This document shows positions 21,536-33,090 of a DNA stretch of 64,000 nt, piece by piece; within the stretch, counting starts at the first letter, position 1, and each line of letters begins with the position of its first letter. A program made the position numbers and the translations under genes. The notes under the pieces were generated by a model, which saw only the letters and a list, made by a program, of their open reading frames with translations, was not told where the DNA came from and made no database searches. Where the stretch lies: the NCBI RefSeq assembly GCF_963082655.1, contig NC_081552.1, positions 6,448,648-6,512,647 on the forward strand, in the 5' to 3' direction. The stretch comes from Stomoxys calcitrans. Taxonomy: Eukaryota > Arthropoda > Insecta > Diptera > Muscidae.

Positions 21536-22262
21536 TTTATGACAAATTATTTGATCGGAAACGATGAGCTTGAATCAGTCGATTCATTTAAAGACCTTGG
21601 GCTACTTATGGATCCACGTTTAAACATTCGTAACCATATCTCTATGGCAGTTGGTAAAGCTTACGCCCTTGTATTGCGCCTTTGTATTTGTGAAACGTTG
21701 GAGCAGAGCTTTTAATAATACTTCTGTGACAAGAAATTTATTCACGTCTGTGGTACGTTGCAACCTTGTATACGGATCTATAGTATGGGATCCTTACTTC
21801 AATCTAATCTGATCGAATCTGTTCAAAAGCAATTCCTGTTTATTTGCTTCCGAGGATGTGAGATCGGCAGTCTCAACCTTCATATGAGTTTAGATTGGAC
21901 CTTATTTAACTACCTACATTTCCAAGCCAGAGAACTATGTTGAATGTTAATTTTGTAATGAATATAATCCATAGGAAATTTGAATCAGAATTTCTTGAAA
22001 GTATAATTTTTTTCAATGTCCCGATCAGATCTACCAGAAATTTTAGTTATTTTGTATATCATATTATACAATAAATTTTGAAAACATTGATCCCTTTCGT
22101 CGTATATGTTATCAATTTAGCAAGTTCTATAATATCATAAACCTATCTGCGAATCGTGACACATTAAAACAGAAATTTTATATGGCATTTAAACAGTTAG
22201 ATTGTATATTGCGTTATGTATGTTTTTTATGTTATACAATAAGATTTATATTTCAAAAAAAA
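21536..22262 (+). pseudogene. LINE (CR1/Jockey-like) reverse-transcriptase C-terminal relic
   Basis: Plus-strand peptide pieces in shifting frames: DELESVDSFKDLGLLMDPRL then NIRNHISMAVGKAYA (21563-21670), and RNLFTSVVRCNLVYGSIVWD plus PYFNLI (about 21735-21810). After further shifts come ESVQKQFLFICFRG and LNLHMSLDWTLFNYLHFQAR (21818-21930). The final piece is IDPFRRICYQFSKFYNIINL followed by SANRDTLKQKFY (about 22085-22180). This order is that of the thumb and C-terminal region of Jockey/CR1-type LINE polymerases, which copy LINE RNA into a nicked target. The fingers, palm and YxDD motif are absent; stops and frameshifts show it is dead. An ATG at 21539 is internal to the original protein. 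Confidence 0.75.
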
Positions 22263-22839
22263 GTAGTCTGTAAGGATATTTGTTATCTATAGACAAAAAA
22301 AAAAACTTTGAACAAAAATTTCAATTAGAATAAAACAAAAATTACCAACTTTGTATAGAAATTAAAATTTTATTTTTAATTTTGTTTACCGAAAACTGTC
22401 TTTTACAAATTTGTTTTTACCAAAATAAAATTTTAGTATTCGGAATTCATTTGTAAAAGTTCGAATGGCTATAGAATCTCAAAAATGTTTTAAAAAGATT
22501 ACAATCGTTTAAAGCTCTGACATATCCCATGTGAACTTATCAAAAAATAAAGAAATAGTCATTTGATTAGTTAAATTCTCCCTTCTCCTCCTACTTGAAA
22601 AATTTCGCAATATTAATAATTAACACGCCATATAATGTTACTCCAAGTCACCATCAGCAACAGGCTACGCCGTGGTAGGAGGAGGCGTAGGCCAACATGC
22701 AGAGACGGCAGTTGTCGATGATTCCTCCTCTTGGTTAAAATAAACCAAACAGGCTTATAAAAAATAATAAACGTGGTTAGTAATACAAACCATATTTTAT
22801 GAATAAACCAGTAAGGAAAAGCAAAAGATGCCGACTTTA
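22263..22839. other. AT-rich non-coding DNA with a short GC-rich patch
   Basis: AAATTTTGT-type motifs to about 22440. A patch at 22650-22735 (AACAGGCTACGCCGTGGTAG, GCCAACATGCAGAGACGG) is richer in G+C but unidentified. Confidence 0.4.
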
Positions 22840-23730
22840 TAATATCCTACACATAACCTTAAGTTACGAAGTGGGAGCTATATCTAATTCTGAACCAATT
22901 TTGATGGACCTCACCGTATGTTTTCAGATGGGTTATTAAACAATCCGTACCAAATTTCCAGAAAATATGTTCAAACTGTAATAACTACGGTTCAAAAATG
23001 ACATTATTGCAAATTACCCAAAATCTGACGAATATATATTGATAGATAGGAGTTATATCTTATTCTGAACCGGTTTCGAGCAAACTTCTCAGATAATGTG
23101 GTAGTCGTCGAGAAAAGCGTTGTGCAAATTTTTGGCAAGATTGGTTAAACAAAATGAGCTTGTAGTGGCTCTAGAAGTGAAAATAGGGCGATATACATAC
23201 ATGACAGCTATATCTAAATCTGAGCCGATTTCTATGAAATTCACCAGCAATATCTAAAGTCATAAGAAAATCTTTCCTGCCAAATTTCGAGAGAATCCTC
23301 TTAGAAATTAGCGCTTTATTGCAATATTTCTAAAAATCGGGCGAGCATATATATGGGAGCTAAACCTAAATCTGAACCTATTTCGAGTAAACTTCTCAGA
23401 TATTGTGGTAGTTGTTGAGAAAAGCGTTGGCAAGATTGGTCAATAATAAACTTGCAGTGACTCTAGAAGTGGAAATCGGGCGATATACATACATGACACC
23501 TACATCTAAATCTGAAACCAATTTCTATGAAATTCACCCATAATGTCGAGAGTCAAGAGAAAATCCTTCCTGCAAAATTTCAAGTAACATGGGCAGAAGG
23601 ACATAGATAAACCCAATCAAAGAGTGATTCTGAGTCGATCGGTAAACTCTCTTTTCTATCTGGGTGTTACAAACAAATGCACTAAATTATTATACCCTGT
23701 ACCACAATAGTGGTGCACGGTATAAAAATA
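22840..23730 (-). mobile_element. HINE-like element of a divergent subfamily
   Basis: Its right end, CACTAAATTATTATACCCTG then TACCACAATAGTGGTGCACG and GTATAAAAAT, is a palindromic TATACCC terminus like other HINE 5' ends but different in sequence. The core is two ~300-bp super-units, each with GAACC..TTTCGAG.AAACTTCTCAGAT and ATTTCTATGAAATTCACC (23071/23370 and 23230/23523). No GTCY microsatellite and no GGCCCGGCC palindrome is seen. Confidence 0.6.
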
Positions 23731-24099
23731 AACGGATTAAATGAGAAAAATTACAAAGCCAAAGTTCTACAAAAACAAAAGCCGGGGATTACAAAAGAGG
23801 TAGCCTGTCAGACAATACCAACAACTTAGTTTAAATCTAAAAATTCCATTACAAGGGGAAATAAAGAAAATGATTTTTGATGCATGACGTTTTATTGGGG
23901 GTAATGTTGTTGGCAAGATTGTCAAACTCAGGCGGTCAAAACTATGTAGAGTTGCCAAGCTAAAAAACTACTTTTGAGAATTTTATGCTTAATATTTGTT
24001 AACAGTAATTTGTTTTTACGTATAAAAATTATAAATAACTAAACAATATCTAAAAGTTTTCAAAATATCTATGACTTTTTAAGAAATTCTTGCATAGTA
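23731..24099. other. Non-coding stretch, nothing recognised
   Basis: AT-rich, no repeat boundary or coding frame detected. Confidence 0.35.
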
Positions 24100-24324
24100 T
24101 CGGGTTGCCCAAAAAGTAATTGCGGATTTTTCATATAGTCGGCGCTGACAAATTTTTTCACAGCTTATGACTCTGTAATTGCATTCTTTCTTCTGTCAGT
24201 TATAAGCTGTTGCTTTTAGCTTGCTTTAGAAAAAAAGTATATTTGATTAAACCTCATTCTAAGTTTTATTAAAAATTCATTTACTTTCTTTTAAAAAATC
24301 CGCAATTACTTTTTGGACAAACTT
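24100..24324 (-). mobile_element. mariner-type MITE, copy 2
   Basis: Same element as at 1303 in the opposite orientation: TCGGGTTGCCCAAAAAGTAA at the left, TCCGCAATTACTTTTTGGAC at the right, with TA at 24098-24099 and 24325-24326. The right terminus has several substitutions. Confidence 0.85.
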
Positions 24325-24326
24325 TA

Positions 24327-25104
24327 AAGGAAGATCCGTTTAAAAGCTACCGGGCCTAAAATATTTCAATCCTATATGATATATTGGACAGTTTATTCTG
24401 AATATTTGCTTTTTCATATAATATATAATATGAAAAAATTTGCAATAATTTTTATTTCTCAAAAAAAAATAAGTTTTTTAATTCGATAATTTCTTTAATT
24501 TAATTATAATTCAAATAAATATTAAAAAAATAGAAGGTTTTTCAAGTATTGAAATGTTCTGAAAATCGTTACTTTGTTAAAATAAAGATAATTTTTTTGT
24601 TTTAAAAAAATTCAAAGGGTGATCATTTTTCTGAAAAAAAGCCCTAACTTTAAAGTTGAATTTTCCAAAACATCTATATGTTTCCAAAAATTTTGACATT
24701 TTCAGAATTTTTTTTTTTAAACGATGTATAATTATAATTTTTGCAAAAAATTTATGATTTTTACAAAAAATTTATGATTTTCTCAAAAAATCCACAATTT
24801 TGTAAACAATGCCGTCTTGAAAAATATTTAAAGACTTTTTTAAGATCCTACTGAACCTAAAATATGTAATGCAATTTAAAGCATTAATTTCACAATTAAC
24901 GATGAACGTTTGCTTTTTCGCAATCTCGCAGAAAAATAGAATGAAATTTATTTAAAAAGAACACCATTTTATGTATTACCAATGTGACAAAGTTTGCTGT
25001 TTTTCTACATCTTGAGAAGTAATGTAGAAAAAACTGACTATGCCAAGTTATGAATTTATTGCATGTTTAATAGCTTCAAAATAACATATCCTTGGTTGAG
25101 CGCT
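24327..25104. other. AT-rich non-coding DNA
   Basis: Poly-A/T rich; short direct repeat AAAAAATTTATGATTTT at about 24743-24780. No gene supported. Confidence 0.4.
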
Positions 25105-27790
25105 GTACTCTTTACTTTAATTAGCTATGATAGAACATTTGTTCCACTAGCCGAACGTAGAATATCGGTTCAAGCGCCTCGATCTTCTGCGCTCATTCTA
25201 AAATCTCTGTCACCAAGTTTCTCCCTCCACTTGATCTTTCCATCGGGCTTTTGATCTTCCCGGTTTGGCTTCAAAAGACATATTTGCTGGAGCTTCTTCA
25301 TATATTCTGACAACATGACCTAGCCAACGCAGCCGTTGTAAAGGGTGATTTTTTTGAGGTTAGGATTTTCATGCATTAGTATTTGACAGATCACGTGGGA
25401 TTTCAGACATGGTGTCAAAGAGAAAGATGCTCAGTATGCTTTGACATTTCATCATGAATAGACTTACTAACGAGCAACGCTTGCAAATCATTGAATTTTA
25501 TTACCAAAATCAGTGTTCGGTTCGAAATGTGTTCATTCACCGTAACGTTGCGTCCAACAGCATCTTTGAAAAAATACGGTCCAATGATTCCACCAGCGTA
25601 CAAACCACACCAAACAGTGCATTTTTCGGGATGCATGGGCAGTTCTTGAACGGCTTCTGGTTGCTCTTCACTCCAAATGCGTCAATTTTGCTTATTTACG
25701 TAGCCATTCAACCAGAAATGAGCCTCATCGCTGAACAAAATTTGTCGATTCACTGAAAATGATTTCACTGAAAATGATTTGCAAGCGTTGCTCGTTAGTA
25801 AGTCTATTCATGATGAAATGTCAAAGCATACTGAGCATCTTTCTCTTTGACACCATGTCTGAAATCCCACGTGATCTGTCAAATACTAATGCATGAAAAT
25901 CCTAACCTCAAAAAAATCACCCTTTATTTTGATGCGTGTAACTATGCTATCGTCGCCATACAGCACGTGGTTCATACGTCGCCATGACAACAAACCTAGC
26001 CCACGCAGCCGTTGTATTTTGATGCGTGTAACTTTACTACAGTTGTCATACAGCTCGCGGATCATACGTCGCCTATATTCTCCATTAACGCAAACTGGTC
26101 CATATATTTTACGAAGAATATTTCTCTCAAATACTCCAATCACTGCCTCATCTGCTTTCACAAGTACCCATGCTTCAGAACCATATAACAGCACGCGTAG
26201 AATCAGTTTCTTGTATATTGTATCATTCGTTTCGGTTACGGCGGTGCCGAGGTAGATAAAGTTACTGACTATCTCAAAGTTGTGGTTGCCAACTTTCTTA
26301 ATTTTCTTTATCTGCTCGGTAGTACAAGGCGTTTTGGTAGTTGGTTTCAATATTTCGTCTTATCTCCATTTACTGCCAGACCCATATTCACTGACTCTCT
26401 TTCGGTGACCGACCTATGATGTCGATGTCATCGGCATAGGCGAGTAGCATGTGTTCTCTTATAATTAGTGTGCCGTATCTATTCGCATCTGCATCTCGTA
26501 TAATCTTCTCCAGCGGGATATTAAAGAGGACACACGATAGGCTATCTCCTTGTCTGATACCTCGTTTGGTATTAAATGGTTCGGAGAGATTCTTTCCTAT
26601 TCTTACTGAGGAACGCGTATCTGCATGTGTCATCCTGTAGAGTTTTATTAATTTTGTAGCGATAGGCTTGAAATACCTTTGAACGTAAAGGGTCAATAAA
26701 GAGATGGTAGGTGTTGATTTATCCTTCTCGGGTATTTTCCAGGATTTGGCGTAGTGTGAATATCTGGCCTAGGGTACATTTACCAGGTCTAAAACCGCAT
26801 TGATAGGGCCCAATTATCTCATTGACCTTTGGTTTTAATCTTTCACACAGTACGCTCGAGAGTATCCTGTATGCGATATGGAGGAGACTTATTCCTCTGT
26901 AGTTGGCATTTTCCATATTCCGTTTTGTCTCCTTTCTTGTATACGGGACATAGTATGCTGAGGTTGCAATCATCGGGTATGCGGACTTTTAGCTAGATTG
27001 CGCAGATAAGCTGATGCATACGCCTTATCAGAGTGTCGCCTCCGGTCTTAAATAGTTCAGCGGGTAACCCGTCGGCTCCTGCTGTTTTGTTATTCTTCAG
27101 TTGGGTCCCTGCTACTTGGACCTCATTATGAGTAGGAGCTAAACATTCTATAGCATCATCAGGGATTGGTTCTGCGGTATCCTCTTCGACGCCAACGTCG
27201 AAAAAAAATTGGGTAAAATTTTCTTTCCATATCCTCAGCATGCTATCTGTTTCAGTTACCAGATTTCCTTCTTTGTCTCTGCAGGAGGATGTGCCTGCAC
27301 CAAAGCCATCGGTTTGGTGTTTAATTCTTTGGCGGAACTCCTGGACATCTCAATTCGCTCATACTCACATCTTTCCATTTCCTTTTTCTTTCTGCGGAAT
27401 AGACGTTTCTCCTCTCTCTCTCTCCACTTCTTCATCTGGCGCGTTGCTACTGATTGCTGGGTTGCTTTGTATGCCCCATTCTCGGCTTCAGTAGCATCTC
27501 GAACCACTTGGTCGCACCATGGGTTTCTTGGAGGAGTCTTCCGGTACCCAAGTACGGATTTCGGGGCTTTTTCCATGGAGTTGGCAATAGTTTGCTATTC
27601 GCCCATTCCTATCTCTTCCAACCGTGGACCCTAAGGATCCCGATTTCGATACGCATGTTCCAAGTATATTCTACACAGGCTCACGTTCCGATATAGCCGG
27701 CATATACTTGATCAAGTTCTTACTTTGCCGTTTTGTGCTCACTGCAAGTAATATCCTCATCATTGGAGCTGTTCATCTGTGCTCTGTTAG
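25105..27790 (-). pseudogene. Decayed LINE endonuclease/reverse-transcriptase ORF
   Basis: Minus-strand relic read from right to left. A linker (27576-27256) has NPWCDQVVRDATEAENGAYK. The RT N-terminal region (27241-26993) has NNKTAGADGLPAELFK. The fingers (26973-26719) have NYRGISLLHIAYRILSSVLC and GPYQCGFRPGKCT. The palm (26696-26388) has TKRGIRQGDSLSCVLFNI and an intact AYADDIDIIG. The C-terminal region (26350-25927, resuming 25339-25105) has LLYGSEAWVLVKADEAVIGV, ELYDNCSKVTRIKIQRLRGLG and finally EAKPGRSKARWKDQVE. The segment between FRPGKCT and the palm is missing, and several frameshifts and stops occur. It resembles RTE- or Nimb-like LINEs; the clade is uncertain. A foldback mariner derivative sits in it at 25341-25924, and a ~90-bp internal segment is duplicated beside that insertion. 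Confidence 0.8.
25341..25924 (-). mobile_element. Foldback mariner derivative, copy 1
   Basis: 584 bp with TA at 25339-25340 and 25925-25926. Arms 25341-25492 and 25773-25924 are inverted copies that appear identical over 152 bp. Each reads AAGGGTGATTTTTTTGAGGT from the outside in and reaches the transposase start (ATGAATAGACTTACTAACGA). The middle, on the minus strand, encodes SDEAHFWLNGYVNKQN-like and ELPMHPEKCTVWCGLYAGGI transposase pieces. So both ends derive from the 5' end of a mariner. The element is inserted in a LINE. Its opposite-orientation sibling is at 40910-41516. Confidence 0.9.
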
Positions 27791-28735
27791 AATTGTTAGG
27801 TTTATATCATTAATCATATTCAGGAATAACTTAAGGAATAACAAGTTAACTTTAAAATTTTTTGTTGAAATTCTGTTTTTATATTACAATTTGTTTATCT
27901 ATGAAATTTTATTGATTAATATAATTATTAATAACAAAAACAACATTTTGTTACTACTTTGAAGAAATGACATGTCAACCCTGTCCTTTTAATGGTGCAA
28001 CGAAAAAGATACCATGAAACCACTGACGCCAAGACAAATGATGCGAATATTCGCCGGACACTTGGGTCATTAAAGACCAATTGTTTATAAATCCAGGGAA
28101 CAGAAGAATGGCCTTTCCCATTAGCCATTAGTAACGCCATTTCTCTGTATGTTTCGCATGTAAAAGTGCATCACTTTAAAACGAGTACAAATGTTACCCA
28201 TTAAAAGGCTGGTGTTATAATTATATGACTTTTTAATAATAGTTAATATCATTGTAATCTGATTGTTGTTACGAAGGCTTTATTCTGATCTGGCTGACTT
28301 CCCATAAAGCAGTGCCTGGTGGTGCTGCACGAGCCTTGGCTTGTTTGATTGCCATAGCCATAGTTAATGGCCTGGAACCCAGGGGCTGTTATTAAAATTT
28401 GTTTAAAAGCCCCTAGCTGGCAATAGGCTCTTGGGTATTAAGAGCTCAGGAGAGAGCTAGAGAGGAAGGTGGGACTATTGTCGCCCATTAGTCATTGCTG
28501 ATTGTCGAAATATGTGTTTGGCTATCCTCTTTCTCTCTCTTATTATCAACAACATGCAGTAATTATTAAATGTAGAGTGATTGTGATTTCCTTAGAAATC
28601 CTTTTTGGTTTTGTAATGACTCGATGGTTGTTTTGGTTTTATGTGGGATATTCCATAAAATAAAAAATTTTAAAAGGATTTTGTCCATCATCCAGCATCC
28701 ATAGCTTCTATTTAGAGGATAGAAAAAAAAACTAT
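27791..28735. other. Low-copy non-coding DNA
   Basis: AT-rich to about 27960, then mixed composition (28260-28540, e.g. GCAGTGCCTGGTGGTGCTGC) that looks single-copy. A (CT)n-like run lies near 28530. No gene supported. Confidence 0.4.
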
Positions 28736-30404
28736 TTTTTTTATACCCTCCACCATAAGATGGGGGGTATACTAATTTCGTCATTCTGATTGTAACTACT
28801 CGAAATATTCGTCTGAGACCCCATAAAGTATATATATTCTTGATCGTCGTGAAATTTTATGTCGATCTAGCCATGTCCGTCCGTCTGTCCGTCTGTCCGT
28901 CTGTCCGTCCGTCCGTCCGTCCGTCCGTCTGCCTGTCGAAAGCACGCTAACTTCCGAAGGAGTAAAGCTAGCCGCTTGAAATTTTGCACAAATACTTCTT
29001 ATTAGTGTAGGTCGGTTGGTATTGTAAATGGGCCATATCGGTCCATGTTTTGATATAGCTGCCATATAAACCGATCATGGGTCTTGACTTCTTGAACCTC
29101 TAGAGTGCGCAATTCTTATCCGATTGGGATGAAATTTTGCACGACGTGTTTTGTTATGACATCCAACAACTGTGATAAGTATGGTTCAAATCGGTCCATA
29201 ACCTGATATAGCTGCCATATAAACCGATCTGGGGTCTTGACTTCTTGAGCCTCTAGAGTGCGCAATTCTTATCCGATTGAAATGAAATTTTGCACGACGT
29301 GTTTTGTTATGATATCCAACGACTGTGCCGAGTATGGTTCAAATCGGTCCATAACCTGATATAGCTGCCATATACACCGATCTTGGGTCTTGACTTCTTG
29401 AGCCTCTAGAGTGCGCAATTCTTATCCGATTGGAATGAAATTTTGCACGACGTGTTTTGTTATGACATCCAACAACTTTGCCAAGTATGGTTCAAATCGG
29501 TCCATAACCTGATATAGCTGCCATATAAACCGATCTTGGGTCTTGACTTCTTGAGACTCTAGAGTGCGCAATTCTTATCCGATTGAAATGGAATTTCGCA
29601 CGACGTGTTTTGTTACGATATGCAACAACTGTGATAAGTATGGTTCAAATCGGTCCATAACCTGATATAGCTGCCATATAAACCGATCTGGGGTCTTGAC
29701 TTCTTGAGCCTCTAGAGTGCGCAATTCTCATCCGATCAGAATTTTGCACGACGTGTTTTGTTATGATATCCAACAACTGTGCCAAGTATGGTTCAAATCG
29801 GTCCATAACCTTATATAGCTGTCATATAAACCGATCTTGGGTCTTGACTTCTTGAGCCTCTAGAGGGCGCAATTCTTATCCAATTTGAATGAATTTTGGC
29901 ACGTAGTATTTTGTTATGATATCCAACAACTGTGCCAAATATGGTTCAAATCGGTTCATAACCTGATATAGCTGCCATATAAACCGATCTGGGATCTTGA
30001 CTTCTTGAGCCTATAGAGGTCGCAATTATTATCCGATTTGCCTGAAATTTTGTACGACGGATTCTCTCATGACCATTAACATACGTGTTTATTATGGTCT
30101 GGATCGGTTCATAGCCAGATATAGCTCCCATATAAATCGATTTCTCTATTTTACTTCTTGAGCCCACAAAGTGCGCAATTCTTATTCGAATTGGCTGACA
30201 TTTTACACAGGTCTCCAACATATAATTTAATTGTGGTCCAAACCGGACCATATCTTGATATCGCTCTAATAGCAGAGCAAATCTTTTCTTATATCCTGTT
30301 TTGCCTAAGAAGAGATGCCGGGAAAAGAACTCGACATATGCGATCCATGGTGGAGGGTATATAAGATTCGGCCCGGCCGAACTTAGCACGCTTTTACTTG
30401 TTTA
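28736..30404 (+). mobile_element. HINE/DINE-1-like element, best-preserved plus copy
   Basis: 5' end TTTTTTATACCCTCCACCAT, then AATTTCGTCATTCTGATTGT, TTCTTGATCGTCGTGAAATT and the GTCY microsatellite 28874-28936. Core units repeat the marker CTCTAGAGTGCGCAATTCTT. The T of TAGAG falls at 29101, 29254, 29407, 29560, 29713, 29861 and 30014, a 153-bp period with one 148-bp unit. The 3' part is ATGGTGGAGGGTATATAAGA, GGCCCGGCCGAACTTAGCAC and GCTTTTACTTGTTTA. This is the Helentron-associated element layout (subterminal repeat, microsatellite, tandem core, subterminal repeat, 3' stem-loop). It is non-coding. Confidence 0.9.
28874..28936 (+). repeat. (GTCC/GTCT)n microsatellite block
   Basis: Tandem GTCC and GTCT tetramers inside the HINE, the GTCY microsatellite typical of DINE-1-like elements. 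Confidence 0.95.
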
Positions 30405-31152
30405 TTTTTAGAATAAATTTGTAAAGTTTTGTTGTTTCATATTTTGGCCCCAAATATTTTTACATATATTTGCTATCTTTACCATTTATCTTGAAGTGAC
30501 CCATATATATTTTTTTATGAAATTCTTTGTTTGTTATCGATTCAGATCAAAATGGAGTTCGAAGTTGTTGGACACTGGCATTATTTTGTATTTAACCAGG
30601 AAGCGTATGTTTCTGCTTCTGTTTCTGTGTAAAAAAAATTGCAAGGCGTTGTGTAGTAGCAATCAACCAAAGCAAAGATTATGGGTTTTAGCCCATGTTG
30701 AATGGATGGAGATTATGATGAATACGTTGCGATTATTGCGAACATTGATGTGGATAAAATTTAAGCATGGACCTGACTAACAAGATATAACCGTGAACTA
30801 ATACAAAGGAGTATTTCTTTTGCCATCCCATATAGAAGAAGAGTTTTTATCTCAGAAGAGTTTTTTTATTAAAAGAATACTTAGTTTTATTGCAAATAGA
30901 TTGAGTGTTCCATGAGTTTTACACTTAAGAAAATATTATAAAATGCAAACACAATTACAGGGAACAATTTAGTGTAGTTCTTTGTAATACCCAAGAAAGT
31001 TCATCTTTCATTCTTTTTTAACTAGCAATGTTAACAAATTATTTTTTGGAATCTCTAAATCTTTTTGGGAAATTAAAAAAAGGCGTGAGTCCGAGTATAA
31101 TGAATGGCGGGACTTAGATGCAAATAACCGTCAGATGGGATGCAAAATATGG
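30405..31152. other. Non-coding stretch with a possible decayed ORF
   Basis: From an ATG at 30552 one frame gives MEFEVVGHWHYFVFNQEAYV and later DYDEYVAIIANIDVDKI, with at least five stops up to about 30860. I do not recognise it and it may be chance. The rest is AT-rich. Confidence 0.3.
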
Positions 31153-32316
31153 ATGTGTCGAGAGATCGGTCTATATGGCAGCTATATGCAAATCTGGACC
31201 AATCTGTGCCATAATGCAGAAGTATGTCAAGGGGCTTAACATAACTTACTGTCCCAAATCGGAGGATCGGTCTATATGGCAGCTATATCCAAATCTGGAC
31301 CGATCTGAGCCAAATTGGCGAAGGGTGTCGAAGGGCATGACACAACTCACTGAACTAAATTTCAGCATAACCGAATAATAAATGTGGCTTTAATGGGTCT
31401 AAGACCCTAATTCGGAGGATTGGTCTATATGGCAGCTATATCCAAATCTGGACCGATCTCAGCCAAGTTGACGAAGGATGTCAAAGATCCTACCACAACT
31501 CACTGTCCCAAATTTCAGCAAAATCTGATAATAAATCTGACTTTTATGGGCCTAAGACCCTAAATTGGAGGATCGGTCTATATGGCAGTTATATCCAAAT
31601 CTGGACTGATCTGAGCCAAATTGGCGAAGGATGTCGAAGGGCCTGACACAACTCACTGTCCAAAATTCCAGCATAATCGGATAAAAAATGTGGTTTTTAT
31701 GGGCCTAAGACCCTAAATCGGAGGATCGGTCTACATGCAGCTATATATCTAAATCTAGCCATATTTAAGATGAATGTTGAAGAGCCTGACATAACTCAGT
31801 GTCCCAAATTTCAGCAAAATCGGATAATAAATGTGGCTTTCATGGGCCTAAGACCCTAAATCGGAGAATCGGTCTACATGCAGCTATATCCAAATCTGGA
31901 CCGGTATTTACCAAATTAACGAAGGATGTTGAAGAGCCTGACATAATTTACTGTCCCAAATTTTAGCAAAATCGGATAATAAATGTGGCTTTCGTGGATC
32001 TATATTGTATCTATATTCGCGGATCGTTCTATATGGGGACTATATCAAGATATAGTCCGATATAGCTCATCTTCGAACTTATCGTGCATATGGACAGAAA
32101 GAGAATCTGTGCAAAGTTTCAGCTCAATATCTCTATTTTTTAAGACTGTAGCGTGATTTCAACAGGCAGACGGACGGACATGTCTAGATCGTCTTAGATT
32201 TTTACGCTGATCAAGAATATATATACATTATAGGGTCGGAAATGAATATTTCGATATGTTGCAAACGGAATGACAAAATGAATATACCCCCATCATTCGG
32301 TGGTGGGTATCAAAAA
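31153..32316 (-). mobile_element. HINE/DINE-1-like element, 3'-truncated
   Basis: Core units with GGATCGGTCTATATGGCAGC at a 153-bp period (GGAT at 31264, 31417, 31570, 31723). They are followed by TTTTTAAGACTGTAGCGTGA, an eroded GACGGACGGACA block, TCAAGAATATATATAC, GTTGCAAACGGAATGACAAA and the inverted 5' end GGTGGTGGGTATCAAAAA at 32316. The 3' palindrome is absent on the left. Confidence 0.85.
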
Positions 32317-32374
32317 TGCATACGCCAGTATATTCAGACATCGTTCAGAATTCTTTCAGAAGTGTAGGAACAAA

Positions 32375-32755
32375 TGTAGACCGATCTGAACCATATAGGA
32401 CACGGACGTCAAGAAGCTTAACATATATATGGCATCTCTGTCCAAATCTAGGCCAATCTTTGCCAAATTGAAAAAGGATGTCGAAGGGCTTAACTCAACT
32501 CACTGTCTTCAATTTCAGGGAAATCGGATAATAAATGCATCATTTATCGGCCTAAGACCTTAAATCGGCAGATCGGTCTATATGGGGGCTATGTCAAGAT
32601 ATAGTCGAACTGAACCTGCCTATAGACAAAAAAAAAAAATCTGGGCAAAGTTTCCCTATTTGTAAAGACTGTAGCATGATTTTAACGGGCGGACAGACAT
32701 GGCTAGATCGTCTGAGATTTTTACGACTATCAAGAATATATATACTTTAAACATA
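32375..32755 (-). mobile_element. HINE fragment
   Basis: One or two core units (CTTAACTCAACTCACTGTCT, GATCGGTCTATATGGGGGCT), then GACGGACAGACATGGCTAGA-like sequence and ATCAAGAATATATATACTTT. Both true ends are missing. Related TTCAGACAT.GTTCAGAATT sequence lies on each side (32329 and 32858). Confidence 0.7.
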
Positions 32756-33090
32756 GTAATATAAAAAACCAAAAAAAAAAACAAAAAACATCCGACGCGG
32801 AATCGTTTACAATTCCTTCCGAACTATCGGAAAAAGAATTTATTAAAAATAACAGGATGTTCAGACATGGTTCAGAATTCTTTCAAAACTTTCGAAAAAA
32901 CAGTGCATAAATAGTTCAAAAAAATTAGATTAAAAATTTTCGAGCGCAATTCGGGACGAACTCGTTAAGATTTTGTCGGAAGAAATCAGAAGTCGTTCAG
33001 ATTTGTCTGACATAATTCAGCAATTCAAATCGCTGGGAATCTAAAGGGCGATTCCCAGCAAAATCACCCTTTCAAAAAAAAAAAAAAGAA
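32756..33090. other. Non-coding stretch with a small hairpin
   Basis: A-rich run at 32770-32785. Perfect 10-bp stem GCTGGGAATC (33032-33041) with GATTCCCAGC (33050-33059). ATCACCCTTTC after it resembles a mariner terminus remnant. No gene. Confidence 0.5.

Noticed and set aside
27209..27696. Plus-strand ORFs of 80-141 codons
   Set aside because: They are antisense shadows of the minus-strand LINE polymerase relic.
27624..27962. 112-codon plus-strand ORF
   Set aside because: Hydrophobic, AT-driven sequence without domain, partly antisense to the LINE relic.
28736..30404. CRISPR array or host satellite from the regular 153-bp period
   Set aside because: Unit length is far too long for CRISPR, there are no constant repeats with unique spacers, and the array has transposon-like ends repeated elsewhere in the window.
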